Below are positions 11,763-18,866 of a DNA stretch of 64,000 bases, one piece after another; position 1 is the first letter of the stretch, and every line of letters starts with the position of its first letter. The translations under genes and the position numbers were made by a program. This DNA is from CAVSCR01 sp963726575 (GTDB lineage: Bacteria > Actinomycetota > Actinomycetes > JAHEKZ01). The stretch covers positions 1 to 64,000 of the forward strand of contig CAVSCR010000003.1 in the NCBI GenBank assembly GCA_963726575.1, read 5' to 3'. The notes below the pieces were generated by a model, which did not search any database, was not told where the DNA came from, and worked only from the letters and a program-made list of their open reading frames with translations.

Positions 11763-12074
11763 TCAGATCAGGGTCATGCCGGGCTGGGTCATCATCGTGA
11801 GCTGGTCGTCGATGGCGAAGTCGCGCGACTCGATGTCGGCCATCGACTCCTCGCCGAGGACTCCGGCCCACAGCTCGCTGTCGACGAACGCCTGGTAGGC
11901 GTCGCGGTCGGTCCAGAAGTAGATGCCGCCGCGGACGTCGCCCTGGCCGACCAGCCAGGCCTTGCCGCGGAAGCCGGGGACCGCGGACACCATGGCCGCG
12001 AACCCCTCGTTGCCCTTGCGGATCTCTTCCTCAGTTCCCCCGGTCACGCGGTACGTCACAACCTGTGCGTGCAT
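11763..12074 (-). CDS. small ABM-type dimeric alpha-beta barrel protein
   Basis: A 103-residue protein starting MHAQVVTYRVTG with a ferredoxin-like pattern (VVTYRV, AMVSAVPGFRGKAWLVG, GGIYFWTDRDAYQAFVDS). This resembles the antibiotic-biosynthesis-monooxygenase/YdhR-like family of small barrel proteins. No catalytic residue can be named. Divergent from the cyclase-domain regulator. The specific role is unknown. Confidence 0.6.
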   Translation of the reverse strand: MHAQVVTYRVTGGTEEEIRKGNEGFAAMVSAVPGFRGKAWLVGQGDVRGGIYFWTDRDAYQAFVDSELWAGVLGEESMADIESRDFAIDDQLTMMTQPGMTLI

Positions 12075-12175
12075 GGTCTAGGCCACCTTCGAAGCAGACG
12101 GATGGGCCGGAGCCTGCTCCCGGGCCAGCGGCGGAGGCAACGGCGTCACCGGAAACCGGTCGCGTCGCACACGTG

Positions 12176-14947
12176 ATGGCGCGCGACGAGGCCGCTAGGG
12201 TCCGCGCTGTGGGGCAGCCCCTCGAGCGCCGGCTCGCGGCCGTCATGTTCACCGACATGGTCGGCTACACCGCCCTGATCCAGGCCGACGAGCCGGAGGC
12301 GCTACGGCGTCGCGACTGCTACATGGACGCGGTCACCGCCGGGCACGACGCTCACCTCGGGACGATCGTGCAACGCCTCGGCGACGGCACGCTCAGCCGG
12401 TTCGACAGCGCGCTGGACGCGGTGCTGGCCGGCGTCGCGATCCAGCAGCGGCTGGTGGCCGACGACGTCGCGACGCGGGTCGGCATCCACGTCGGCGAGA
12501 TCATCGTGGAGCCGGAGCGGATCAGCGGCGAGGCGGTGAACCTGGCCTCGCGCATCGAGTCGTTCGGCGTGCCGGGCGCGGTGATGGTGTCCGAGGCGGT
12601 CTGCGACCAGGTGCGCAACCGTCCCGAGATCGAGCTGGTGAGTCTCGGCCGGTACCGGCTGAAGAACGTCGGGCGCCCGGCTGAGCTGTTCGCGGTGGCG
12701 GCGCCGGGCGTCACGGTGCCCGACGGGTCCGGGCTCGAGGGCAAGGGTGAGCGCTACTCGGCGTTGCCCCAGACGCTTCCCGACCTGGTCTCGCTGCTCG
12801 GACGCGACGACGACCTGGCGCAGCTGCGTGAGCTCACCCGCACCCACCGCGCCGTGACGATCACCGGGCCCGGGGGCGTCGGCAAGACCAGCGTGCTCAC
12901 CCAGCTCGGTCACCAGCTCGCGTCGGAGTTCAGCGACGGCGTCGGATTCGTGTCGCTGGTCGACGTGACCACTCCCGACGAGGTACTCCCCCGCGTGGCC
13001 GAGGCGCTGGACGTCAAGGAGGCCGAGGGTCGGTCGTTGTCCGAGGGCCTCGTGACGCTGGTCGGTGAGCAAGCGGTGCTGCTGCTGCTGGACAACTTCG
13101 AGCAGGTGGTCGACGCTGCGGGCGACGTCGCATGGCTGCTCGACCGCTGTCGTGAGCTGCACGTGGTGGTGACCAGTCGCACGCCGCTGCACATCGCGAG
13201 CGAGCACGAGTTCGGTCTGTCCACGTTGCCACTGCCTGACGAGAACGCTTCGGTGAGCGCCGCCGACGTGGGCCTGACGCCGGCCGTGGCGCTGTTCGTG
13301 CGCACCGCGCAGGCCGCCAGACCGTCCTTCGAGCTGACCGACGAGAACGCCGCCGCGGTGGTCGGGGTGTGCCGCCGACTCGACGGCCTGCCGCTGGCGC
13401 TGGAGCTGGCGGCTGCGCGGCTGCGCCTGCTGGGTCCGGACGACCTGCTCGCCCGGCTCGACCACGCACTCGGCGTCCTCACCTCGGGCGGACGCGACAA
13501 GCCGAGCCGGCACCAGACCCTGCGGGCGACCATCGACTGGAGCCACGCGCAGCTGAGCGCCGCCGAGCAGCAGGTGTTCCGACGGCTCGCGGTGTTCCCC
13601 GCGGGCGGCACGTTGCCCGACGTCGAGGCGGTGTGTGCCGACGTCGGGACGAGTTGTCTGGACGAGGTCGAGTCGCTCGTGGACCACGCGCTGCTGCAGG
13701 TCGATCCGCAGACCAACCGGCTGCGGATGCTGCAGACCATCGCGGAGTTCGCCGGCGAACAGCTGGCGGCCTCCGGCGAGGCGGACGAGCTGACGTTGCG
13801 CCACGCGTCGCGGTTCGCCGAGGTGGCCGGTGAACTGCGCGACGCGATCGAAGGTGCACACCAGGTGGCCGGCGTTGCGCGCGGCGTCGTGGAGGACGCG
13901 AACCTACAGTCGGCGATCGATGCGTTGCTCACCCGCGCCAGAGCCGGTGATGCGTCGGCGACCGAGCGCGGCATGCGCATGTGCGGCGACCTGCTCATGT
14001 ACTGGCACATCCGAGGGAAGAACGTCACGGCCGCGGACTACGCCAGCGCGTTCCTGTCGTGCGACGCGGGAGGCGCTGTGTCGTCGGGTCGCATCGGCGC
14101 GCTGTCGGCGTCGGGCCTGGCCGCGTGGGTGCTCGGCGACTTCGATCAGGCCAGGACGCTGTGGGAGCAGGCTCTCGCCGAAGCGCAGGAGCTGGACGAC
14201 GAGCGCGAGATCTGCATGCAACAGGCGTTGCTGGCGCTCGACCTGATCGGTTTGGACCTGGACGAAGGCATGCGCCACGCCACCGCGTGCCTGCAGCGAG
14301 TTGCGTCGACGCCGTACCGCTGGACCGAGGCGTTCGCGCGGACCATCGAGGGCTTCCTGCACGCCGTGGCCGGCGACGTCGCCGCAGCGCGGGCCGGCTT
14401 CGAGGCAGCGCTGGCGATGCAACGCACGCTGGAGGACATGGAGGGTGCCGGCTTGTCGCTGGGCGGGCTGGCAGCGCTGGCCGCGGCCGGCGACGACCTG
14501 GCGTCGGCGCTGTCGCTGTACGACGAGTCGCTGGCCGCGTTCGCCGCGATCGGCGATCGAGCCGAGGAGGCGCGGGTGCTCGACGAAGGGGCGTGGGTCG
14601 TCCTGCGCTCCGGAGACACTGCGGGCGCTCGCGATCGCTCCCTGGCCGCCGCGCAGGCCTACCTCGACGTCGCCAGTGTGCGCGGCGTGGGACTGGCGAT
14701 GATCGGCCTCGCCGCCGCGGACGCGCTGGACGGGCGCGCCGAGCAGGCCGTGACGCTTGCCGCCGCGGCGGACGTGTACGCGAGCAGTGAGGGGATCGTC
14801 AACCTGTACAGCGACGAGGCGCCGGGCCACGCGCACGTGGAACGCGCGCGGGGTGAGCTCGACGCATCGGCGCTGGCCGCGGCAGAGGCGGCCGGGCGTC
14901 GTCTCCCGCTGAACGCCGCACTCGACCTGGCCCGCGCGAGCCGCTGA
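12176..14947 (+). CDS. class III nucleotide cyclase-domain / NB-ARC-like ATPase regulator
   Basis: About 920 residues. An adenylate/guanylate cyclase homology domain (RRLAAVMFTDMVGYTALIQ to about residue 180) is followed by a STAND-type ATPase: P-loop GPGGVGKTSV near residue 231, Walker B LLLLDNFEQV, and the arginine-motif segment VVTSRTPL. The helical C-terminal half looks TPR-like. Such proteins are typical actinobacterial signal-responsive regulators. The metal-binding Asp in FTDMVGYT is present, but GDGTLSRF has replaced the usual GDG(F/L)ML(A/T)F only in part, so cyclase activity is possible but unproven. Start is ATG 12176 or GTG 12209; the latter is closer to the domain. Confidence 0.8.
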   Translation: MARDEAARVRAVGQPLERRLAAVMFTDMVGYTALIQADEPEALRRRDCYMDAVTAGHDAHLGTIVQRLGDGTLSRFDSALDAVLAGVAIQQRLVADDVATRVGIHVGEIIVEPERISGEAVNLASRIESFGVPGAVMVSEAVCDQVRNRPEIELVSLGRYRLKNVGRPAELFAVAAPGVTVPDGSGLEGKGERYSALPQTLPDLVSLLGRDDDLAQLRELTRTHRAVTITGPGGVGKTSVLTQLGHQLASEFSDGVGFVSLVDVTTPDEVLPRVAEALDVKEAEGRSLSEGLVTLVGEQAVLLLLDNFEQVVDAAGDVAWLLDRCRELHVVVTSRTPLHIASEHEFGLSTLPLPDENASVSAADVGLTPAVALFVRTAQAARPSFELTDENAAAVVGVCRRLDGLPLALELAAARLRLLGPDDLLARLDHALGVLTSGGRDKPSRHQTLRATIDWSHAQLSAAEQQVFRRLAVFPAGGTLPDVEAVCADVGTSCLDEVESLVDHALLQVDPQTNRLRMLQTIAEFAGEQLAASGEADELTLRHASRFAEVAGELRDAIEGAHQVAGVARGVVEDANLQSAIDALLTRARAGDASATERGMRMCGDLLMYWHIRGKNVTAADYASAFLSCDAGGAVSSGRIGALSASGLAAWVLGDFDQARTLWEQALAEAQELDDEREICMQQALLALDLIGLDLDEGMRHATACLQRVASTPYRWTEAFARTIEGFLHAVAGDVAAARAGFEAALAMQRTLEDMEGAGLSLGGLAALAAAGDDLASALSLYDESLAAFAAIGDRAEEARVLDEGAWVVLRSGDTAGARDRSLAAAQAYLDVASVRGVGLAMIGLAAADALDGRAEQAVTLAAAADVYASSEGIVNLYSDEAPGHAHVERARGELDASALAAAEAAGRRLPLNAALDLARASR

Positions 14948-14979
14948 CCACTGCCTCACCCGGCGGCGGTGAGCCTGTC

Positions 14980-15009
14980 TTGACATGTGACCTTAGGGTC
15001 ACATATTTT
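14980..15009 (+). promoter_or_regulatory. promoter with overlapping operator for the ArsR-type gene
   Basis: TTGACA at 14980-14985 and TATTTT at 15004-15009 form a good promoter with an 18-base spacer. An 8-base perfect inverted repeat, ATGTGACC and GGTCACAT with a 4-base centre, fills 14985-15004, exactly between the two elements. It is the expected autorepression operator. The transcript would begin within a few bases of the start codon, suggesting a leaderless mRNA. Confidence 0.65.
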
Positions 15010-15015
15010 ACGCGG

Positions 15016-15339
15016 GTGATGGACGACGACGACGCGGTGTTCAAGGCACTCGCCGACCCGACGCGTCGCTTCCTGCTCGACCGGTTGTTCGACCGCGACG
15101 GCCGCACGTTGACCGATCTGGAGTCGGCGTTGGAGATGTCGCGGTTCGGCGTCATGAAGCACCTGCGGGTGCTCGAGGCGGCCGGGCTGGTGGTGACCCA
15201 GCGCTCGGGCCGGGAGAAGTTGCACTTCTTGAACCCGGTGCCGATCCGGCTGCTGCACGACCGGTGGATCGACAAGTACACCGAGGGCCAGGTCAGCGCC
15301 CTCGCCGACCTCAAGACCAAGCTGGAGGACCAGGCATGA
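15016..15339 (+). CDS. ArsR-family transcriptional regulator
   Basis: A winged-helix repressor of about 107 residues (KALADPTRRFLLDRLF, recognition helix region SRFGVMKHLRVLEAAGLV). No metal-binding ELCVC motif is visible, so it belongs with the SdpR-like, non-metal members that sit next to SRPBCC/AHSA1 genes. Start GTG 15016 or ATG 15019. An operator and promoter lie immediately upstream. The SRPBCC gene follows by 37 bases, presumably in the same operon. Confidence 0.88.
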   Translation: MMDDDDAVFKALADPTRRFLLDRLFDRDGRTLTDLESALEMSRFGVMKHLRVLEAAGLVVTQRSGREKLHFLNPVPIRLLHDRWIDKYTEGQVSALADLKTKLEDQA

Positions 15340-15376
15340 GCGCGAACGAGCAAGACCAGGGAACACAGACAACGCT

Positions 15377-15869
15377 GTGACGACGCAGGTGCACCGGGTG
15401 TACATCAAGGCCACCCCTGAGGCGGTCTGGCAGGCGATCACCGACCCCGACTGGAACTGCCGCTACGGCTACGGCAGCCGCGGTGAGTTCGACCTGCGGG
15501 CCGGCGGGGCGTACACCGGCTACTCCAACGACGGCATGCGCGCGATGGGCGCGCCTGACATCGGCGTGGACGGCGAGGTGCTCGAGGTCGACCCGCCCAA
15601 GCGGCTGGTGCAGACCTGGCGGATGTTGATGGACGACGGCCTGCAAGGCGGAGGGTTTCACCAGGCTGACGTGGGAGATCGAGCCCGGACGCGAGGGCGT
15701 CACGCGGGTGACGGTGATCCACGAGCTGGCCGGCGCACCGACGCTGGCGGTGCTGATGACCGGTGGCATGGAGGAGCACGGCGCCGGTGGCGGTTGGCCA
15801 TGGGTGCTCAGCGACCTGAAGACGTTCCTGGAGACCGGCGAGGCGTTGCACGCGGGTGGCGTTCACTGA
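15377..15869 (+). CDS. SRPBCC/AHSA1-family protein (frameshifted)
   Basis: START-fold protein related to Hsp90 ATPase activator homologues. The first part (VHRVYIKATPEAVWQAITDP, RGEFDLRAGGAYTGY, EVDPPKRLVQTWRM) and the last part (FTRLTWEIEPGREGV, GGGWPWVLSDLKTFLETGEAL) are in different frames. The join is near 15655 in a GGCGGAGGG stretch. Function is usually ligand binding rather than catalysis. An upstream ATG at 15336 overlaps the arsR stop but runs into a TGA, so GTG 15377 is taken as the start. Confidence 0.75.
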
Positions 15870-15927
15870 CGTCACCGTGTCAGACGGTCGACGGCTGGCG
15901 CGAGGGGGAGGCGCGTCAGCCCTTGGC

Positions 15928-16297
15928 TCAGCCCTTTGCGGGGACGATCAGCCGCTCGCCGGCGAACACACCGGCGTCGCCGAGACTGTTGAGGTCGACG
16001 ATGCGTTGAACGGTCAGGCGGGGGTCGGCGTTCGGTTCGATCCGCGTGGCGATGCTCCACAGCGTCTCCCCCGGCGCGACGACCCAGACCTTGGTGACGG
16101 CGGGGTTCGAGCCGGTGCTGGGCGGCGACGCCTGGGTGGCGATCTTGCCCAGCGACAGCGCGACCAGACCGAGCACGAGCAGGGCGAGCAGGACGACCAG
16201 GCGGCCGCGGCCGGTGAGCCGGACTCGTGGCGCGCGACGGTGGGGCGGGTCGGGCTGAGCGTCGAGCTGCGGTGGGGCTGAGCGTCATGGTCGCCAT
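15928..16297 (-). CDS. LysM cell-wall protein, SOS-linked (ChiZ/YneA-like; frameshifted)
   Basis: A membrane span (LVVLLALLVLGLVALSLGKI) is followed by a LysM peptidoglycan-binding domain (VWVVAPGETLWSIATR to AGERLIVPAKG). The N-terminus MATMTLSPTAARR with its AGGAG site starts at 16297 in another frame; the join is near 16245. It diverges from lexA with SOS-like sites between, the same arrangement as the mycobacterial Rv2719c/lexA pair, where the LysM protein delays division during DNA damage. That role is inferred from context. Confidence 0.75.
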
Positions 16298-16331
16298 CGG
16301 GGTCTCCTGTGGATCGCTGGCCGTGCGGTGC

Positions 16332-16363
16332 TCGAACGTCTGTACGATCGAACGCCTGTACGA
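16332..16363. promoter_or_regulatory. two tandem SOS-box-like sites
   Basis: TCGAACGTCTGTACGA (16332-16347) is followed without a gap by TCGAACGCCTGTACGA (16348-16363). Each differs from the actinobacterial consensus TCGAAC(A)NNTGTTCGA at two key positions. They start 35 bases upstream of the LysM gene and probably bind LexA. Confidence 0.6.
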
Positions 16364-16399
16364 GTTCTACCCCATCTGAGCCGAAAAGTCACGACACGA

Positions 16400-16415
16400 T
16401 CGAACAGATGTTTGA
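16400..16415 (+). promoter_or_regulatory. LexA-binding SOS box of lexA
   Basis: TCGAACAGATGTTTGA is one base from the site I recall for mycobacterial lexA. It lies 138 bases before the lexA start and lets LexA repress its own gene. Confidence 0.8.
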
Positions 16416-16552
16416 ACCGTGTGTTCGAATCCGGCTAGGGTCGGGCTCGATCTCCAGCGTGACGAGGGGGTCTGACAGGACGGCATCCAGGCGGAGGCGG
16501 GCATGGGCGACGAGGGCACCGAGGGCAGCGAGCGGCACCGAGAGCGGGCACC

Positions 16553-17221
16553 GTGAGCGAGATCCCGGACGGGCCGGCCGGCTCCGACGGGCTGACGCCG
16601 CGGCAGCGCCGGGTGCTCGAGGTGATCCGCGACGCCGTGGAGCGCAAGGGGTATCCCCCGAGCATGCGCGAGATCGGCGAGGCGGTCGGGCTGACCAGCC
16701 CCAGCAGCGTCGCCCACCAGCTCTCGGCGCTGGAGCGCAAGGGCTACCTGCGCCGCGACCCGCACCGGCCGCGCGCGATCGAGGTGATGGCGCCGGACCC
16801 GCAGGGTCGCGCCTACGACGAGACCGGGTCCGGCGACGACCGGCCGACGCCGTCGTACGTGCCGCTGGTCGGCCGGATCGCGGCCGGCGGTCCGATCCTG
16901 GCCGAGGAGGCGGTGGAGGACGTCTTCCCGCTCCCCCGCCAGGTGGTCGGCGACGGCACGTTGTTCGTGCTGAAGGTGATCGGCGACTCGATGGTCGACG
17001 CGGCGATCTGCGACGGCGACTGGGTGGTCGTGCGTCAGCAGCCGGTGGCCGAGAACGGCGAGATCGTCGCCGCGATGCTCGACCACGAGGCGACCGTCAA
17101 GACGTACAAGAAGCGCGACGGCCACGTGTGGCTGATGCCGCACAACCCCGCGTACGAGCCGATCCTCGGCGACGACGCGGTGATTCTCGGCCGCGTCACC
17201 GCGGTCATCCGCAAGGTCTAG
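16553..17221 (+). CDS. lexA: LexA repressor
   Basis: A 222-residue SOS repressor. The winged-helix domain (GYPPSMREIGEAVGLTSPSSVAHQ) covers residues about 15-75. The self-cleavage site is A111-G112 in GRIAAGGP, and the catalytic dyad is S146 (GDSMVD) and K183 (ATVKTY). The start is the GTG at 16553. RecA filaments from 53758-54816 would trigger cleavage. Divergent from the LysM gene. The tRNA array begins about 300 bases downstream on the same strand. Confidence 0.97.
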   Translation: MSEIPDGPAGSDGLTPRQRRVLEVIRDAVERKGYPPSMREIGEAVGLTSPSSVAHQLSALERKGYLRRDPHRPRAIEVMAPDPQGRAYDETGSGDDRPTPSYVPLVGRIAAGGPILAEEAVEDVFPLPRQVVGDGTLFVLKVIGDSMVDAAICDGDWVVVRQQPVAENGEIVAAMLDHEATVKTYKKRDGHVWLMPHNPAYEPILGDDAVILGRVTAVIRKV

Positions 17222-17243
17222 CGACTACACTCTCATCCCGACG

Positions 17244-17264
17244 GAAGCAACGCGGCGTTGCTTC
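17244..17264 (+). terminator. hairpin after lexA
   Basis: GAAGCAACG and CGTTGCTTC form a 9-base-pair stem with a 3-base loop, 22 bases after the lexA stop. The downstream sequence TGCAAG lacks a T tract, so termination is likely but not certain. Confidence 0.55.
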
Positions 17265-17527
17265 TGCAAGAGCAGGAGCAATGAAGCGTTGCTCCCGTTC
17301 TTGCAGAACATTTCCCGGGGTCATGAGCTGGCGATGCGAGAAATACCTTGACGCATATGGCTTTCTGCCTCACCCTTACTGACATGACCTGCACACGGAA
17401 TCAACAAGACGGCTGCGCCTTGCAGCCGTCAGTGGTGTGGGCGTATCACGCGCTGCCAGCGCGAACGGACGACGAGTCGCTCCGACTCGGATAGTTCGCG
17501 CAGCGGCGCACTGGTGCGCCCGCGCGA
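17265..17527. other. hairpin-rich non-coding stretch before the tRNA array
   Basis: There is no coding potential. At least four stem-loops can be drawn: 17265-17305 (TGCAAGA/TCTTGCA enclosing GGAGCAA/TTGCTCC), 17408-17430 (GACGGCTGC/GCAGCCGTC), 17450-17462 (GCGCTGCCAGCGC) and a nested one at 17494-17529 (GTTCGCGC/GCGCGAAC around GGCGCAC/GTGCGCC). The last overlaps the first two bases of the Trp tRNA. It could be a leader or a structured small RNA; no known RNA family is recognised. Confidence 0.4.
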
Positions 17528-17600
17528 ACGGTGGTCGTCCAATCGGCCAGGATGCCCGGCTCCAACCCGGGCGATGAGGGTTCGAACCCTTCCCACCGTG
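17528..17600 (+). tRNA. tRNA-Trp(CCA)
   Basis: The acceptor stem ACGGTGG/CCACCGT pairs perfectly. The D arm, the anticodon loop CTCCAAC (anticodon 17562-17564, T33 present) and the T loop TTCGAAC are canonical. Discriminator is G. The 3' CCA is not encoded. First tRNA of the array. Confidence 0.88.
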
Positions 17601-17657
17601 CTGTCGCACGCCCGAAATCGGGTGCGCGGCGTGGGTTCGCTTGTTCCTTGACAACTG

Positions 17658-17671
17658 CACAGTGGTGCCAT
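17658..17671. repeat. 14-base inverted repeat, left copy
   Basis: CACAGTGGTGCCAT is the exact reverse complement of 19443-19456, which lies just after the last canonical tRNA. The pair brackets the array from the Pro to the second Arg tRNA. A TTGACA at 17648-17653 adjoins the left copy. Confidence 0.7.
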
Positions 17672-17680
17672 GCGACAACG

Positions 17681-17707
17681 AACGACGCTGTTGGCAACAG
17701 CGTCGTT
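17681..17707 (+). other. strong hairpin before tRNA-Pro
   Basis: AACGACGCTGTT and AACAGCGTCGTT form a perfect 12-base-pair stem with a GGC loop, four bases before tRNA-Pro. It may be a processing signal, a terminator for the Trp transcript, or a boundary of the main array. Confidence 0.6.
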
Positions 17708-17710
17708 CTA

Positions 17711-17781
17711 CTGGACGTGGTGTAGCGGGAGCACGCGTGGTTCGGGTCCACGTGGTGGAGGTTCGACTCCTCCCGTCTGGA
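17711..17781 (+). tRNA. tRNA-Pro(CGG)
   Basis: Acceptor CTGGACG/CGTCTGG with two wobble pairs, anticodon loop TTCGGGT (anticodon 17743-17745), T loop TTCGACT, discriminator A. It is 71 bases long because the D loop is short. Six bases separate it from the next tRNA. Confidence 0.85.
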
Positions 17782-17787
17782 CGTCGT

Positions 17788-17860
17788 GGAACTCAGGCTC
17801 ATGCGGATGAGCGACCGGTCGAAGCCCGGTAGGCAGCAGGTTCGACTCCTGCGAGTTCCA
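17788..17860 (+). tRNA. tRNA-Phe(GAA) with C33
   Basis: Acceptor GGAACTC/GAGTTCC and anticodon stem ACCGG/CCGGT are perfect. The loop is TCGAAGC, so position 33 is C instead of the near-universal T; the anticodon is 17821-17823. T loop TTCGACT, discriminator A, no encoded CCA. Confidence 0.83.
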
Positions 17861-17865
17861 CTCCC

Positions 17866-17936
17866 GTGGACGTGGTGTAGCGGGAACACCCCTGGCTTCC
17901 ACCCAGGTGTCGTGGGTTCGATCCCCACCGTCCGCA
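17866..17936 (+). tRNA. tRNA-Gly(TCC)
   Basis: Acceptor GTGGACG/CGTCCGC, anticodon loop CTTCCAC (anticodon 17898-17900), T loop TTCGATC, discriminator A. It starts five bases after tRNA-Phe. The body resembles the Pro tRNA of this array in its short D arm. Confidence 0.87.
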
Positions 17937-18011
17937 CGGGTACGGCGATGCGAAGAAGTGGGTTACTTCGACTGAATCGGCAGGTCTGGGTTCGAGTCCC
18001 AGTCGGTCCAC
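17937..18011 (+). ncRNA. tRNA-like/Y-RNA-like element, copy 1
   Basis: This segment sits where a tRNA would be expected but cannot form one. A hairpin (17951-17970, arms CGAAG/CTTCG) is followed by GACTGA (17970-17975), which pairs with TCGGTC (18003-18008). That stem stacks on a perfect T arm, CTGGG-TTCGAGT-CCCAG (17986-18002). There is no anticodon arm. Bases 17946-17969 recur with one substitution at 19518-19541, immediately before the Ro60 gene. Bacterial Y RNAs join a Ro-binding stem to a tRNA-like module, so this is a candidate Y RNA. That is an inference. Confidence 0.5.
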
Positions 18012-18017
18012 GTTCCT

Positions 18018-18080
18018 GGGCCGGTAGCTCAATGGCAGAGCAGCAAGACCTTCTTCAGGTGGTTCTCGCCGTACTCCCTT
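18018..18080 (+). pseudogene. degenerate tRNA remnant (Lys-like)
   Basis: It has a textbook 5' half: acceptor strand GGGCCGG, TA, and D arm GCTC-AATGGCA-GAGC. A weak hairpin ACC-TTCTTCA-GGT with anticodon CTT follows. No T arm or matching 3' acceptor strand is present before the next tRNA begins at 18081. GCAAG (18043-18047) and GGTGG (18058-18062) can pair with CTTGC and CCACC at the start of tRNA-Thr. It could also reflect indel errors. Confidence 0.4.
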
Positions 18081-18152
18081 GCCACCAGAGTTCGACCGGC
18101 AGAACACCTCTTTCGTACTGAGGAGAACGGGGTTCGAGGCCTCGTGGTGGCT
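18081..18152 (+). tRNA. tRNA-Thr(CGT)
   Basis: Acceptor GCCACCA/TGGTGGC is perfect. D arm GTTC/GAAC, anticodon loop TTCGTAC (anticodon 18114-18116), and T loop TTCGAGG. The last anticodon stem pair is T-T. The discriminator reads T. Confidence 0.8.
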
Positions 18153-18180
18153 CGCAGCAACTCGCAGCACCTTGCAGTGG

Positions 18181-18254
18181 CCAGGGGTATCCAAGTGGGT
18201 GAGGAAACGCCCTGATACGGCGTCGCGGTGCAGGTTCGACCCCTGCCCCCTGGA
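18181..18254 (+). tRNA. tRNA-Ile(GAT)
   Basis: Acceptor CCAGGGG/CCCCTGG and anticodon stem ACGCC/GGCGT are perfect. Loop CTGATAC (anticodon 18214-18216), T loop TTCGACC, discriminator A. C1-G72 is atypical for an Ile tRNA, but the anticodon is clear. Confidence 0.83.
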
Positions 18255-18268
18255 CGGACAGATCGCAT

Positions 18269-18342
18269 GCCGCTCTAGCCCAAACGGAAGAGGCCCGCGG
18301 CTCAGACCCGCGTCAGTGAGGGTTCGACTCCCTCGGGCGGTA
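18269..18342 (+). tRNA. tRNA-Leu(CAG) with short variable loop
   Basis: Anticodon arm CGCGG-CTCAGAC-CCGCG (anticodon 18303-18305) and T arm GAGGG/CCCTC are perfect; acceptor GCCGCTC/GGGCGGT has wobbles including G1-T72. The variable loop is only five bases (18313-18317), whereas bacterial Leu tRNAs have a long variable arm. Charging by LeuRS is therefore uncertain. Confidence 0.75.
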
Positions 18343-18361
18343 CGACGCATGACCGACACAT

Positions 18362-18432
18362 TCCGGGTTCGTTCAACGGGAGGATGCGGGGCTCTGAACC
18401 CCGAGATCGAGGTTCGAATCCTTGACCCGGAG
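18362..18432 (+). tRNA. tRNA-Gln(CTG)
   Basis: Acceptor TCCGGGT/ACCCGGA is perfect, with the T1-A72 and discriminator G typical of Gln tRNAs. Loop CTCTGAA (anticodon 18394-18396); T loop TTCGAAT. Confidence 0.88.
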
Positions 18433-18439
18433 CCATCAC

Positions 18440-18513
18440 GGCGCGTTGGTGTATCCGGCAAACACGCCTGGTTCTCAACCAGGAGACGAGCGGTTCGAGC
18501 CCGCTACGCGCTA
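18440..18513 (+). tRNA. tRNA-Glu(CTC)
   Basis: Acceptor GGCGCGT/ACGCGCT with a G1-T72 wobble; anticodon arm CCTGG-TTCTCAA-CCAGG (anticodon 18474-18476); T arm AGCGG/CCGCT. D arm GTGT/ACAC. Discriminator A. Confidence 0.86.
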
Positions 18514-18524
18514 CGCAGGAACAA

Positions 18525-18612
18525 GGAAGGTTGGCCGAGACTGGCAAGGCTCCCGTTTCGAAAACGGGCGACGGGCATCAGGCCCGCAGGGGTTCGAATC
18601 CTCTACCTTCCG
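18525..18612 (+). tRNA. tRNA-Ser(CGA)
   Basis: Acceptor GGAAGGT/ACCTTCC, anticodon arm CCCGT-TTCGAAA-ACGGG (anticodon 18559-18561) and a 19-base variable arm (18569-18587) with its own stem, as expected of a class II Ser tRNA. Discriminator G fits Ser identity. Confidence 0.9.
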
Positions 18613-18630
18613 CGTCGCACAGCAGAACAA

Positions 18631-18702
18631 GCCGCGTGAACATGTCAGGTCATGTACCGGACTCTTAACCCGGGAAACGGGGTTCGAATCCCTGACGCGG
18701 TA
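18631..18702 (+). tRNA. tRNA-Lys(CTT)
   Basis: Acceptor GCCGCGT/ACGCGGT with G1-T72; D arm ACAT/ATGT; loop CTCTTAA (anticodon 18664-18666) on a stem whose closing pair is A-C; T arm CGGGG/CCCTG. Discriminator A. Confidence 0.83.
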
Positions 18703-18706
18703 CCGA

Positions 18707-18778
18707 TCCGATGTCGTCCAACGGAGAAGACGCCTGATTGTTGATCAGGTCATCGGGGTTCGAATCCCTGCGTCGGAG
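18707..18778 (+). tRNA. tRNA-Asn(GTT)
   Basis: Acceptor TCCGATG/CGTCGGA, anticodon arm CCTGA-TTGTTGA-TCAGG (anticodon 18740-18742, T33 kept), T loop TTCGAAT, discriminator G as in Asn tRNAs. Of the four queuosine-family tRNAs in this array, only this one keeps T33. Confidence 0.88.
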
Positions 18779-18782
18779 CTGA

Positions 18783-18854
18783 GGGCTCGTAGCTCAACGG
18801 AAGAGCACCTGCTTTGCAAGCAGAAGCGTGTCGGTTCGAGTCCGACCGGGTCCA
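18783..18854 (+). tRNA. tRNA-Ala(TGC)
   Basis: Acceptor GGGCTCG/CGGGTCC contains the G3-T70 wobble that marks Ala tRNAs (18785/18851). Loop TTTGCAA (anticodon 18815-18817), T loop TTCGAGT, discriminator A. D arm GCTC/GAGC. Confidence 0.9.
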
Positions 18855-18866
18855 CGCAGGGAACAA

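Noticed and set aside
17265..17527. A CRISPR array
   Set aside because: The hairpins differ in sequence and length and have no regular spacers.
17937..18011. A missing tRNA-Cys or selenocysteine tRNA
   Set aside because: No GCA or TCA anticodon loop with a pairing stem exists, and the 7-base acceptor cannot be formed; the tRNA-like/Y-RNA reading fits better.
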